Assembly: GCF_947495315.1 (NCBI RefSeq)
Contig: NZ_CANLYD010000018.1
Span: 62,001 to 126,000 of the forward strand
Origin: an uncultured Aquimarina sp.
GTDB lineage: Bacteria; Bacteroidota; Bacteroidia; Flavobacteriales; Flavobacteriaceae
Direction of reading: 5' to 3'
DNA length: 64,000 bases
Under the pieces are notes generated by a model that saw nothing but the letters and a program-made list of their open reading frames with translations, was not told where the DNA came from and searched no databases. Both the position numbers and the translations under genes were made by a program. Of this stretch, positions 44,166-52,462 are shown one piece after another; position 1 is the first letter of the stretch, and each line of letters starts with the position of its first letter.

Positions 44166-44810
44166 TTATTTAAATGTATGCCGTTGTTCTTTTGTCGAAG
44201 ATGCATTTAGTAATTCATTAAATGTCCTAATGGTATTAAAATCACGCGTAATTTCTCCAGAAACAGCTATTCCAGAAACACCTGTTTTTAATATGTATGT
44301 AACGTCTTCTGTAGTGATGCCTCCAATACCAATAATCGGTGTTTTGGTCTTTAAGGCTTCTATAATTGAAGTATAACCACTTATGCCTAAAACCGGACTT
44401 AAATTATCTTTGGTGGTTGTAAATCTAAAAGGACCTAAACCAATATAATCTACTTCTTTGTTAATTAATGTTTCGCAATCTTGTAAGGTATTTGCTGTTC
44501 CTCCAATAATTTGCCAAGTATATAAGTATGGTCTGACTATAGTAGGGCAGGAATCAGTTTTTCCTAAATGTACCCCATCCGCTTTAACTTCTTTTGCTAT
44601 TTTATAATGATCATTAATGATTAATCTCGTCTGAAAATGAGCTGTGATTTCTCTAGCTTCTTTAGCAAATTTTAAAAGTTTTTTTTCTGAAATACCTTTT
44701 AATCGTAACTGTACTAATTCTGCACCAGATGTACACGCTTTTTGGATGTTCTCTACATGCTCTTTTGGAGAATTTCCCTGCGATATATAATGTAATTTAG
44801 GTATAATCAT
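44166..44810 (-). CDS. thiE: Thiamine phosphate synthase (ThiE/TenI family)
   Basis: A 214-residue TIM-barrel enzyme. Seen motifs: E-L-V-Q-L-R-L-K, L-I-I-N-D-H, A-D-G-V-H-L-G-K-T-D, G-G-T-A-N-T, Y-I-G-L-G-P-F-R-F-T-T-T-K and I-I-G-I-G-G-I. ThiE joins HMP-pyrophosphate and thiazole phosphate; TenI is a related aromatase. The active-site residues expected for pyrophosphate binding (Q-L-R, N-D) are present, so ThiE is more likely, but it stands apart from other thiamine genes. Confidence 0.8.
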   Translation of the reverse strand: MIIPKLHYISQGNSPKEHVENIQKACTSGAELVQLRLKGISEKKLLKFAKEAREITAHFQTRLIINDHYKIAKEVKADGVHLGKTDSCPTIVRPYLYTWQIIGGTANTLQDCETLINKEVDYIGLGPFRFTTTKDNLSPVLGISGYTSIIEALKTKTPIIGIGGITTEDVTYILKTGVSGIAVSGEITRDFNTIRTFNELLNASSTKEQRHTFK

Positions 44811-44847
44811 ATGTTAGTTGTATTATCATAAACAGTCGAAAAAACAT

Positions 44848-45459
44848 CTATGTAGCAATTGTTTTAGCGTATTCCATAAAACTAGATTCAAAACGTTTTA
44901 GTTTTGGAGGTATTTTTTCTGAGTATAATATATACTGACATTTTTTAATACCTCGGGTTATGGAAAGTATAGAAGTATATGCTGAGTTTTGAACTAAAAA
45001 CTCGGCATCGTCTACACTAAAAATCTTCAATTGAGAAGTACTTACGCCATTTGATAACAATAACTTATTCATTGATTTAGGCGTAGAAATAAGAATATCT
45101 ACACCTTCAAATATTTCTGATTTTTGTAGATCAATATGAAGCTTTTCGTGCCCTACATAAACTCGTAGTGAATTGTGCTTGGTATACGCTAAAAAAGCAT
45201 CATATAACTCCAAAGCTCTTTCTGTATTTTCTACAAGAACTATAGCCCTTGGAGCATTTCCTACAGCCTCACATTTTAACTTTTGCAAAGTAGTAAGTAT
45301 AAGGGTAGTCGTTTTCCCACTATCTTTTGAAGCTGCACAAAAGACATTAGCACCACTTTTTATTACTGGAATGCTTTTGCTTTGAAAAGAAGTAGGTGTT
45401 GTAATTTCTAGATGCGCTAGCATCTCTTTTATGTGGGAATGTAATTTTTTAAAAGGCAT
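44848..45459 (-). CDS. Single-domain DEAD-box helicase-like protein
   Basis: A 203-residue protein equivalent to only the first RecA-like domain of a DEAD-box helicase: Q-motif region F-Q-S-K-S-I-P-V-I, a Walker A-like A-A-S-K-D-S-G-K-T-T-T, I-L-I-S-T-P-K-S-M (motif Ib), but motif II reads V-D-D-A-E instead of D-E-A-D and the second RecA domain is missing. It cannot be a complete helicase by itself. There is no sign of a frameshift nearby, so it is either a conserved short regulator that binds RNA or nucleotides, or a decayed gene. It follows its own start cleanly. Confidence 0.65.
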   Translation of the reverse strand: MPFKKLHSHIKEMLAHLEITTPTSFQSKSIPVIKSGANVFCAASKDSGKTTTLILTTLQKLKCEAVGNAPRAIVLVENTERALELYDAFLAYTKHNSLRVYVGHEKLHIDLQKSEIFEGVDILISTPKSMNKLLLSNGVSTSQLKIFSVDDAEFLVQNSAYTSILSITRGIKKCQYILYSEKIPPKLKRFESSFMEYAKTIAT

Positions 45460-45876
45460 AGGAATTAAAGAAATGATTGTTTAGCGTAAGATTCTTAATT
45501 GTTATTCTGGTATGAAACAAAGATACTACCTAGAAACGGAATAAACCGATATTTACTTTTTCTAATCTAAAGTATTAGAGTAGTAAACTTAAGAAATGTA
45601 ATAATTGAGTGTTAAAAAATTAAAAAAAAGAGCAGGATAAACGCTTAGTAAAAATCGATTAAACTCAGATAAATCCTTTGGAATCGTCGTAGATATCCCA
45701 AAAATTTACGCTTATCTTATTTTTTATATAACAAAATTGTAAATATTGTATTTTTTTAATAATAAAATTAACATTTACATAATTAATTAAATATATTTGC
45801 GCCTCAACTAATTTATTATTCACGCATAATACTTTTTAAACTATTTAACACAAATCATTTAATCTAAAACCTAAAA
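45460..45876. other. Intergenic region upstream of the T9SS esterase, with -7 element
   Basis: No reading frame. TATATTTG at 45792-45799 is an exact -7 match and lies 77 bases before the ATG at 45877, predicting a leader of about 74 bases. The -33 position holds TTTAC rather than TTG. The rest is AT-rich without structure. Confidence 0.45.
45792..45799 (+). promoter_or_regulatory. Candidate -7 element TATATTTG for the T9SS esterase
   Basis: Exact TAnnTTTG match; upstream TTG not found at 19-21 bases, so promoter strength is uncertain. Confidence 0.4.
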
Positions 45877-48069
45877 ATGAAAACTCAACTAAGCTTTACG
45901 AAAAGAACTTTATGGCTATTGGCCATAACAATGATGACTACTGTCGCCATGCAAGCACAGCAGGTTATTAATGCTACTTTACAAAATGATGGTAGAACAA
46001 GGCAATATCGTCTTTATATTCCCGCAAGTTACGATGCCAGTACACCAACTCCTTTAATTTTAAATTTTCACGGATTCACCAACAACATTGATACTCAGTA
46101 TAATCAGAGTGATTTTAGACAACTAGCCGAAGACAATCAATTTATATTTGTAACACCACAAGGCCTTGGCTTTCTTGCAGGATGGGCAATAAACAATAAT
46201 TTTGGTGGTAATGAAGATGATCTAGGATTTTCTGACGCTTTGATAGACAAAATTCAGCAGGATTATAATATCAATGAAAAACGAATTTATGCAACGGGAT
46301 TCTCTAACGGAGGTTTTTTTAGTTATCGATTGGCTTGTGAATTAAGCCCTAGAATTGCAGCAGTAGCTTCTGTTGCAGGTAGTATGACTAGATCATGGAT
46401 TAATAATAATCAATGTCAACCGCAACATCCAACGGCTGTATTGCAAATAACAGGTACTAATGATAATGTAATTTCCATAAACGGTAATGGAAGTAATGAA
46501 CCCATACAGGATGTAATGGAATACTGGTCTGCTGTTAATAATGGAGACCCTACACCAGATGTAATTCAATTAGGAGGTGGGTCTACGCGTTCTATTTGGG
46601 ATAATGGTGATAATGGTGTGACAGCAGAATTTATTAGAGTTCAAGGAAAAGGACATAGCTGGAATGGTGGAAATGTAAATACTTCTCAAGAGGTTTGGAA
46701 TTTCTTTTCTCGATTTGATATAGATGGAGCCATAGATGGTACTCCGCCACCGCCACCTACAGCCTGTAGTACTACAATAGCATCCTTTCCTTTTAGTGAA
46801 AGTTTCGAAAGTAGTTTAGGACAATGGTCGCAATCCACTAGTGATGATATAAACTGGACTAGAGATTCTGGAGGTACACCTTCTAACAGTACAGGCCCGT
46901 CTAATGGAGCAGATGGCAATTTTTACCTTTATGTAGAGGCATCTGGTAATGGCACCGGTTTCCCTAATAAAAGGGCCATACTTAATTCACCTTGTTTAGA
47001 TTTTAGTGGAGTTGATACTCCAACGCTTAACTTTCAGTATCATATGTTTGGTAGTGCTATTAATAGTTTAACAGTAGAAGCAAGAACGAATAACACAGGA
47101 AACTGGTTATCTGTATTTAGCAGATCTGGAGATCAAGGGAATGTATGGAATGGTACAAGTATAAATCTATCGGATTATGCTGGTAACCCAAGTGTTCAGC
47201 TACGATTTAATGTAGTAACTGGTTCTGGAGGTAGTGGATGGCAAAGTGATATTGCAATCGATGCGGTATCCATCCAGAACGGTACCGTAGATCCAGGACC
47301 AACATGTGAAAGTATTGATTTTAATGATTTTGCAATTACTTCGTTTTCTAACCAAGATAGCGCAGGTAATTTCTCTATAGGAAGTGGAGGAGATGCGTTA
47401 TCATTAACTAACAATACGTGGAAATTTATTGGTCTTAATTACAACGTTACGGCAAATACCGTTATCGAATTTGATTTTAGTAGTACATCCCAGGGAGAGA
47501 TTCATGCAGTAGGTTTTGAGAATGACAATTCGTTAACATCATCACGTTATTTTAAAGTACACGGTACTCAGAACTATGGTGTTACTAACTTTGATAACTA
47601 TTCATCTGGTACTACTACCTATGTAATTCCTGTCGGAAATTTCTATACAGGATCTATGGATAGATTAGTATTTATAAACGATAATGATGGTGGTTCAGGA
47701 AATAATTCTATTTTTTCGAATGTAAAAATATATGAAGGATCTTGTAATGGTGTATCTGTAGAACGAGTGATTGCTGGATTGGACATTAAACAACCAATAT
47801 TAGGTAATGAGAATGAAGGTATAGGTGCTATTAAAATGACTCCGAATCCTACAAACGATCTATTTTCTTTAAACCTGAACTCAGAAAGTACTGTAGAAAC
47901 TATGGTAAGTATTTATACCATATTAGGACAGAAAAAATATGAGGCTAGATTACAATCAGGTGTAAACAATTTCTCTGCGAATAGCTTAGGACTTAGTTCT
48001 GGGATTTATGTTGTGAAAATTAAATCTGAAGGAGAGGAAGGAATCACTAAAAAATTAATTGTTAGATAA
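45877..48069 (+). CDS. Secreted CE1-like esterase with MAM-like domain and T9SS sorting tail
   Basis: A 730-residue exported protein. Signal peptide 1-27; alpha/beta-hydrolase of the PHB-depolymerase/feruloyl-esterase (CE1, LpqC) type at about 30-285 with the nucleophile S143 in G-F-S-N-G-G and a late His in G-K-G-H-S-W-N-G; a Pro-rich linker P-P-P-P-P; a MAM-like or jelly-roll domain at about 305-475; another beta domain (about 480-625); and a type A T9SS C-terminal domain at about 650-730 (M-T-P-N-P-T, G-I-Y-V-V-K-I, K-K-L-I-V-R end). It is exported across the outer membrane and probably cleaves ester-linked side groups on polysaccharides or polyesters. Confidence 0.85.
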   Translation: MKTQLSFTKRTLWLLAITMMTTVAMQAQQVINATLQNDGRTRQYRLYIPASYDASTPTPLILNFHGFTNNIDTQYNQSDFRQLAEDNQFIFVTPQGLGFLAGWAINNNFGGNEDDLGFSDALIDKIQQDYNINEKRIYATGFSNGGFFSYRLACELSPRIAAVASVAGSMTRSWINNNQCQPQHPTAVLQITGTNDNVISINGNGSNEPIQDVMEYWSAVNNGDPTPDVIQLGGGSTRSIWDNGDNGVTAEFIRVQGKGHSWNGGNVNTSQEVWNFFSRFDIDGAIDGTPPPPPTACSTTIASFPFSESFESSLGQWSQSTSDDINWTRDSGGTPSNSTGPSNGADGNFYLYVEASGNGTGFPNKRAILNSPCLDFSGVDTPTLNFQYHMFGSAINSLTVEARTNNTGNWLSVFSRSGDQGNVWNGTSINLSDYAGNPSVQLRFNVVTGSGGSGWQSDIAIDAVSIQNGTVDPGPTCESIDFNDFAITSFSNQDSAGNFSIGSGGDALSLTNNTWKFIGLNYNVTANTVIEFDFSSTSQGEIHAVGFENDNSLTSSRYFKVHGTQNYGVTNFDNYSSGTTTYVIPVGNFYTGSMDRLVFINDNDGGSGNNSIFSNVKIYEGSCNGVSVERVIAGLDIKQPILGNENEGIGAIKMTPNPTNDLFSLNLNSESTVETMVSIYTILGQKKYEARLQSGVNNFSANSLGLSSGIYVVKIKSEGEEGITKKLIVR

Positions 48070-48091
48070 TAAATAATAATTCATCATATAT

Positions 48092-48132
48092 AAAAGATGC
48101 TTCAGAATTCTCACTGAGGCATCTTTTCTTTT
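48092..48132 (+). terminator. Intrinsic terminator after the T9SS esterase
   Basis: AAAAGATGCTTCAG (48092-48105), eight-base loop, CTGAGGCATCTTTT (48114-48127), one G-T wobble, followed by more T. Confidence 0.8.
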
Positions 48133-48192
48133 TACCAGCTATCTAAAAGTTTCAGACTATAAAGAATACTGAAAATCAGAAATAACATTTCT

Positions 48193-48200
48193 TATATTTG
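48193..48200 (+). promoter_or_regulatory. -7 element TATATTTG overlapping the apparent GTG start of the second AraC gene
   Basis: Exact TAnnTTTG. Transcription from it would begin near 48204, after the GTG at 48200, so the true start codon should be downstream (TTG at 48221). No TTG lies at the -33 position. Confidence 0.45.
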
Positions 48201-48220
48201 TGAAGCTAACTTATGATCAT

Positions 48221-49279
48221 TTGGAATTCAGTAAAAACTTGTTATTCTTTTTTAGTGCCTTAGGAGCTTTTAATGGACTTTTTTTGAGTCTATATTTTGG
48301 ATTTTTAATTAAGAATAGAAGTAGAGCCACTCATTTTCTAGCAGCGCTGTTATTTGTAATCAGTGTACGTGTTACCAAGTCTGTTTTCCTAACGTTTTAT
48401 CCAGGCACATCTTCTGTATTCGTAAGTGTAGGATTAGCAGCCTGTTTTTTAATCGGTCCATTTTTATATTTGTATACCAAAATTGCCATAAATCCTCATA
48501 AAGTCCATAAATGGAATTGGTTATTTCATATTATTCCGGTATTGATATTTATGACTGTTATTAGTATCGAATATCCTTATAGAGAATATAGGCATTTGTG
48601 GTGGCGTAGTCCTCCAAGAATCTTTGGGATGCTGTTATTTACTCAATGGACACTATATACAATAGCTGCCATCTATCAGGCCAGAAATACATTTAAGATA
48701 CTTTGGAGTAGAACAAAAAAGATTACTACACTAGATTTCTGGATCATTAATATTGTTACAGGTGGTTTTATTATTTGGTTGGCATATAATACTACAACCT
48801 ACACCTCATATATTGTAGGAGCTTTATCATTTTCTTTTACGTTTTATATCACATTGGTTATCTGGATTATAAAACGAAGAAAAAGTACACTTACATTTCT
48901 TACACCTACTGTAAAATATGCCAATAGAAAGATTGATCAAGAAAAAGCTTCTTCGATTGCAGATAAGTTAGATACCTTGTTTAAAGAGGAAGAAATACAT
49001 CGTAATCCTAACTTAAAGTTATCAGATGTTGCAGATCAACTTCATATAAAACCTCACGAACTCTCCCAGTATTTAAATGACAATTTGGGATTAAGTTTTT
49101 CAAATTATATCAACACACATCGTATAAAAACGGCTACAAAATTGATTCAAACCAATACATTACTTACCCTAGAAGCTATCGGAAATGAATGTGGTTTTAA
49201 ATCAAATTCTACTTTTTATGCTGCTTTTAAAAAACAAGAAGGAATGACACCATCTCAGTTTAAAAAATCCTTGGAGTAA
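48221..49279 (+). CDS. Membrane-anchored AraC-family regulator, module copy 2
   Basis: A 352-residue paralogue of the product of 40357, with the same N-terminal multi-helix membrane part (starting L-L-F-F-F-S-A-L-G-A-F-N-G against L-L-F-F-I-C-A-I-G-V-F-N-G) and C-terminal AraC domain (L-E-A-I-G-N-E-C-G-F-K-S-N-S-T-F-Y-A-A-F-K-K). The frame is open from a GTG at 48200, but that codon overlaps a -7 element; the TTG at 48221 gives the same length as the paralogue (351) and is preferred. It is followed by an NTF2-like gene, like its sibling. Confidence 0.85.
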   Translation: MEFSKNLLFFFSALGAFNGLFLSLYFGFLIKNRSRATHFLAALLFVISVRVTKSVFLTFYPGTSSVFVSVGLAACFLIGPFLYLYTKIAINPHKVHKWNWLFHIIPVLIFMTVISIEYPYREYRHLWWRSPPRIFGMLLFTQWTLYTIAAIYQARNTFKILWSRTKKITTLDFWIINIVTGGFIIWLAYNTTTYTSYIVGALSFSFTFYITLVIWIIKRRKSTLTFLTPTVKYANRKIDQEKASSIADKLDTLFKEEEIHRNPNLKLSDVADQLHIKPHELSQYLNDNLGLSFSNYINTHRIKTATKLIQTNTLLTLEAIGNECGFKSNSTFYAAFKKQEGMTPSQFKKSLE

Positions 49280-49396
49280 CCACAGTTTTTTCTTCGGAAT
49301 TATAAATCCGAAGAACATAAACCTTTTTTTATATGTCGATTTTCAAGGTTTCAAATAGATTAGCATTCGAAATCAATCTTATAAAAAAAGCGAACA

Positions 49397-49810
49397 ATGA
49401 AAAACCTATTTGTAGTATTCTTATGCCTAATCAGTTTTGAAATAGTACTTGCACAATCAGACAAAGATCAAATCACCGAAACCCTTTTAGATTATATAGA
49501 AGGAACAGCTAACGGGGCACCAGAACGAATAAAAAATGCTTTTCATAAAGATTTAAATTTATATTCCATTGCTAACGATACCCTGAGCATTACTTCTGGC
49601 AAAAAATATATTGGTTATTTTAAAGAAGGGCAAAAGCGGGATAGAGTAGGGAAGATCGTTTCTATAGATGTGGTTAACAATGCTGCTATGGCCAAAGTAG
49701 AAATTGATGTCCCAACCAGAAAGCGACTTTATACGGATTATATGATGTTACTAAAGGTAGAAGGAAAATGGAAAATTATCCATAAATCATATACCCATGT
49801 TAGTTATTGA
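49397..49810 (+). CDS. Small exported NTF2-like protein (lumazine-binding type), module copy 2
   Basis: A 137-residue protein with signal peptide (cleavage near V-L-A-Q-S). The mature part parallels the product of 41510: L-L-D-Y-I-E-G-T-A at the first helix, A-F-H-K-D-L-N-L-Y-S, I-G-Y-F-K-E-G, V-V-N-N-A-A-M-A-K-V-E-I, and W-K-I-I-H-K-S at the end. Probably the target or partner of the AraC regulator upstream. The next gene is separated by a 149-base inverted-repeat-bounded segment. Confidence 0.72.
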   Translation: MKNLFVVFLCLISFEIVLAQSDKDQITETLLDYIEGTANGAPERIKNAFHKDLNLYSIANDTLSITSGKKYIGYFKEGQKRDRVGKIVSIDVVNNAAMAKVEIDVPTRKRLYTDYMMLLKVEGKWKIIHKSYTHVSY

Positions 49811-49816
49811 ATTAGT

Positions 49817-49965
49817 GAACTTATCTTGAGTAATGCTTTGACCTACAAAATTTACATTTTGCACTCTAATTTTGTTGGTAGCTATGGCTATGCTGAAAAA
49901 AACCTACTTCATTATAGCACAAAAGCCAAACTTTTCGGTTGAAAACCATTGCTCAAGATGAGTTC
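49817..49965. mobile_element. MITE-like segment bounded by 19-bp imperfect inverted repeats
   Basis: The left end (49817-49835, starting GAACTTATCTTGAG) and right end (49947-49965, reading CATTGCTCAAGATGAGTTC) are inverted repeats matching at 17 of 19 positions. Inside, a second inverted pair (CTACAAAATT / AATTTTGTtgGTAG) suggests a folded molecule. No coding capacity. It may be a small non-autonomous element or simply a long terminator-like hairpin between the NTF2-like and hydrolase genes. Confidence 0.4.
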
Positions 49966-50028
49966 AATATCTATTAGCTAATAGAAAATGTAATAGTAGA
50001 TATTTTAACTATATATGGCGGCTACTTT

Positions 50029-51522
50029 ATGAAGCAACTAATCTCATCATTTTTGTTTTTGTTTTGCTCTCAGATCCAAGCTCAGGATATTGATGTACGT
50101 TTTATCGGATTAGAAGAAGATATCGATAGTTTAATGTATACGTATCAAACTATTGGTATGTCTATATCAATCGTGGAAAATGGAAAAATCATTTATTCAA
50201 AAGGGTTTGGGTATAGGAATTTAGAAAAAAAACTACCGGTAACACCAAATACAATATTTCCGATTGGTTCGGTTTCTAAGCCGATAACGGCATCTCTAAT
50301 AGGAGTGTATTTAGGAAAAGACAAACTTTCTGTAACGGATAGACCAAGTAAATTCATACCATATTTACGATTCTCAACTGATGAGATGAATAACCTGATT
50401 ACAATCGAGGATTTGTTATCCCATAACTCGGGAATTGGAGTTGTAGATGCTACTCATGTATTCTTTCCAACGGATGATATAGAAAAACATCTAAAACGGT
50501 TAACTCGGTTAGCACCTAATAGTTCGGTAAGAGAACGTTTTGATTATAGTAATATGGGATATGCGATACTAGGAGAAGTTTCATCACAAATTTCAGGAAA
50601 AACGTGGGCAGAAAACGTTCAAGATGAGATTTTTAATCCATTGCAAATGAAGCATTCCAATTGCTCTTTGGATGCCTTGCAATCCAGTGACAACTATTCG
50701 TTAGGATATAGTATAACAAATGGAAATCCAATAGAAGTAGTCTATGAAGATCAGCACGAATCATATGCCTCTGGAGCCATAAATAGTAGTTCATTAGACT
50801 TATCTAAATGGGTAGTAATGTTATTAAATGGCGGATTATATAATGATAAACAATTGATACCAAAGCAATACCTAGAAAATTCTTTTAGCGAACATAATAT
50901 CATTAGAGGAAGTTTTAGTTTTGATAAAAAATATAACCTACTAACAGATACATATGGTTATGGTTGGTTTGTACATCAATATAATGATCTATATAGAGTG
51001 AATCACGCAGGTAACGTGTCTGGTTTTACGGCAAGTGTGGACTTATATCCGCATAAAAAAATTGGCATCATTATTTTAACCAATCAAGGTTCTTCTAATC
51101 TATTAACAAAACCAATAAGTGATATGGTATTAAATAGACTCTTGGATTTGGACAAAAAATCGTGGAAAGATTATGAGATAAAAATCGGAGAAGCTATTGT
51201 TCCAAATGTAAGTTTCAAACCTATTAATACTGAGAAAAAAACAAGTCATGAATTGAAAGATTTTTGTGGTAAATACTTTTCTGAAGCTTATGGAATAGTG
51301 AGTGTTTTTCTAGAAGGAGAAAATTTGATGATTAAGTTTCCGGCTTTTAAGATGTATTTGGAACATGTAGGATATAATACATTTATAAATAGAGTGACAG
51401 AAATACATCATCAAAACACGCCTTCATTTTATATTAACTTTTACTCGGATAATAACGGTGAAGTATCTGAATTATCAATTAAGTTTTCTGATGCACCAGA
51501 ACATTTTATTAAAATGGAATAA
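50029..51522 (+). CDS. Serine hydrolase, class C beta-lactamase-like
   Basis: A 497-residue exported protein (signal peptide ending Q-I-Q-A-Q). The beta-lactamase/transpeptidase-like domain has S81-V-S-K84 (S-x-x-K) and Y173-S-N175 (Y-x-N); the third motif is H-A-G-N-V-S-G (about 325-331). A C-terminal extension of about 110 residues forms a separate beta domain. Many such proteins are esterases or D-amino peptidases rather than drug-resistance enzymes. Stand-alone, convergent with the LuxR gene. Confidence 0.85.
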   Translation: MKQLISSFLFLFCSQIQAQDIDVRFIGLEEDIDSLMYTYQTIGMSISIVENGKIIYSKGFGYRNLEKKLPVTPNTIFPIGSVSKPITASLIGVYLGKDKLSVTDRPSKFIPYLRFSTDEMNNLITIEDLLSHNSGIGVVDATHVFFPTDDIEKHLKRLTRLAPNSSVRERFDYSNMGYAILGEVSSQISGKTWAENVQDEIFNPLQMKHSNCSLDALQSSDNYSLGYSITNGNPIEVVYEDQHESYASGAINSSSLDLSKWVVMLLNGGLYNDKQLIPKQYLENSFSEHNIIRGSFSFDKKYNLLTDTYGYGWFVHQYNDLYRVNHAGNVSGFTASVDLYPHKKIGIIILTNQGSSNLLTKPISDMVLNRLLDLDKKSWKDYEIKIGEAIVPNVSFKPINTEKKTSHELKDFCGKYFSEAYGIVSVFLEGENLMIKFPAFKMYLEHVGYNTFINRVTEIHHQNTPSFYINFYSDNNGEVSELSIKFSDAPEHFIKME

Positions 51523-51541
51523 ATAATAGAAAGAATATAGG

Positions 51542-52300
51542 TTATAATAATTTGTTAATAGTTGCATAAGAAATAGCTTCATAAATATTAGCAACACCTA
51601 GCTTTTCAAAAAGTTTTTTTCTGTGAAACTTTACAGTATCAGGAGAAATATAAATTTTTTCTGAAATTTCATTTATTGCATAGCCTCTAATAGAATATTG
51701 CAGTATTTCTTTTTCTCTCATAGAGAGTTCAATCTTTTTTACAGATTTCCAACAATCGGTAGTTAGATCATAAGTCATTTTTTGTGCACCATCTTTTTTG
51801 GTAATGGTAATATTACCAGAATTCTGTTGTGTAGATAGTGAAACGAAACAAATTGCTTTCCATATTTTTCCGCTTTCTGTTAAAAATAAAGGTGTCAGCT
51901 TTTGATTGATTAAAATGGTTTTGCCCTCTTCATTTTTTAAATGAAAATCATATGATATACTATAATCCTTTCGCTCTTGAAGAGGTATTTTTTCATAAAA
52001 GTCAAAACCGATTGTATTTATTTTTAAAAGTAGTTCCAAATCTTTTTCTGGCACATATTTAAAATAAAAATCATATCCCATTTCTTTGACTTCTGAAGCA
52101 GAATTTCCACATAAAAATAACGGGTTGTCCGACACATATTCAAATCCTTTTATTTCATAATCAATCACATAAATGCTCTGGTATGTAGTTCTTGTAAAGG
52201 CTTCTATGACTTCGAGATAATTTGCTGTTTGATTGATATCGTTATCTGTTAGATTTCCGATTGTATTTTTTAAAGAGAAAAAAGAATTGATGTCAGCCAT
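51542..52300 (-). CDS. LuxR-family transcriptional regulator with PAS-like sensor
   Basis: A 252-residue regulator. The N-terminal 180 residues look like a PAS-type sensor (F-K-Y-V-P-E-K-D-L-E-L-L followed by I-S-Y-D-F-H-L-K-N-E-E-G-K). The C-terminal LuxR helix-turn-helix (about 187-250) reads L-S-M-R-E-K-E-I-L-Q-Y...Y-I-S-P-D-T-V-K-F-H-R-K-K-L-F-E-K-L-G-V. It is divergent from the S41 peptidase gene, and two palindromes in the shared gap are good candidates for its binding sites. A -7 element lies just before its ATG, predicting an almost leaderless message. Confidence 0.85.
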   Translation of the reverse strand: MADINSFFSLKNTIGNLTDNDINQTANYLEVIEAFTRTTYQSIYVIDYEIKGFEYVSDNPLFLCGNSASEVKEMGYDFYFKYVPEKDLELLLKINTIGFDFYEKIPLQERKDYSISYDFHLKNEEGKTILINQKLTPLFLTESGKIWKAICFVSLSTQQNSGNITITKKDGAQKMTYDLTTDCWKSVKKIELSMREKEILQYSIRGYAINEISEKIYISPDTVKFHRKKLFEKLGVANIYEAISYATINKLL

Positions 52301-52305
52301 AGTAA

Positions 52306-52313
52306 CAAATATA
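52306..52313 (-). promoter_or_regulatory. -7 element of the LuxR gene (TATATTTG on the minus strand)
   Basis: The plus strand reads CAAATATA; reversed it is TATATTTG, an exact match, ending 6 bases before the ATG at 52300. The predicted start of transcription is at about 52302, giving a leader of zero to two bases. Confidence 0.55.
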
Positions 52314-52327
52314 AGTTTTTTTAAAAA

Positions 52328-52343
52328 CTACTCGAGAGTGTAG
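52328..52343. promoter_or_regulatory. Operator box 1, CTACTCN4GTGTAG
   Basis: CTACTCGAGAGTGTAG, a dyad with CTAC/GTAG arms. Its centre is about 34 bases upstream of the predicted start of the LuxR transcript, covering the place of the -33 element, which fits autorepression. Confidence 0.55.
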
Positions 52344-52391
52344 TGCTAATTGTCTAAATAAGCCTTATGCAAATAATACATTTTTTAGAAA

Positions 52392-52407
52392 CTACTCTTG
52401 GGTGTAG
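52392..52407. promoter_or_regulatory. Operator box 2, CTACTCN4GTGTAG
   Basis: CTACTCTTGGGTGTAG, the same 12 fixed bases as box 1, with a centre exactly 64 bases (six helical turns) away. Its centre is about 42 bases upstream of the predicted start of the S41 transcript, the classical place of a LuxR-type activator; that promoter lacks a -33 TTG. Confidence 0.6.
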
Positions 52408-52429
52408 CTTAAGAACATTCGGATACACT

Positions 52430-52437
52430 TAGTTTTG
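52430..52437 (+). promoter_or_regulatory. -7 element of the S41 peptidase gene (TAGTTTTG)
   Basis: Matches TAnnTTTG and ends 25 bases before the ATG at 52463. No TTG at the -33 place, so activation from box 2 is plausible. Confidence 0.5.
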
Positions 52438-52462
52438 GTAGTAGAAAACAAAATTTAATAAC

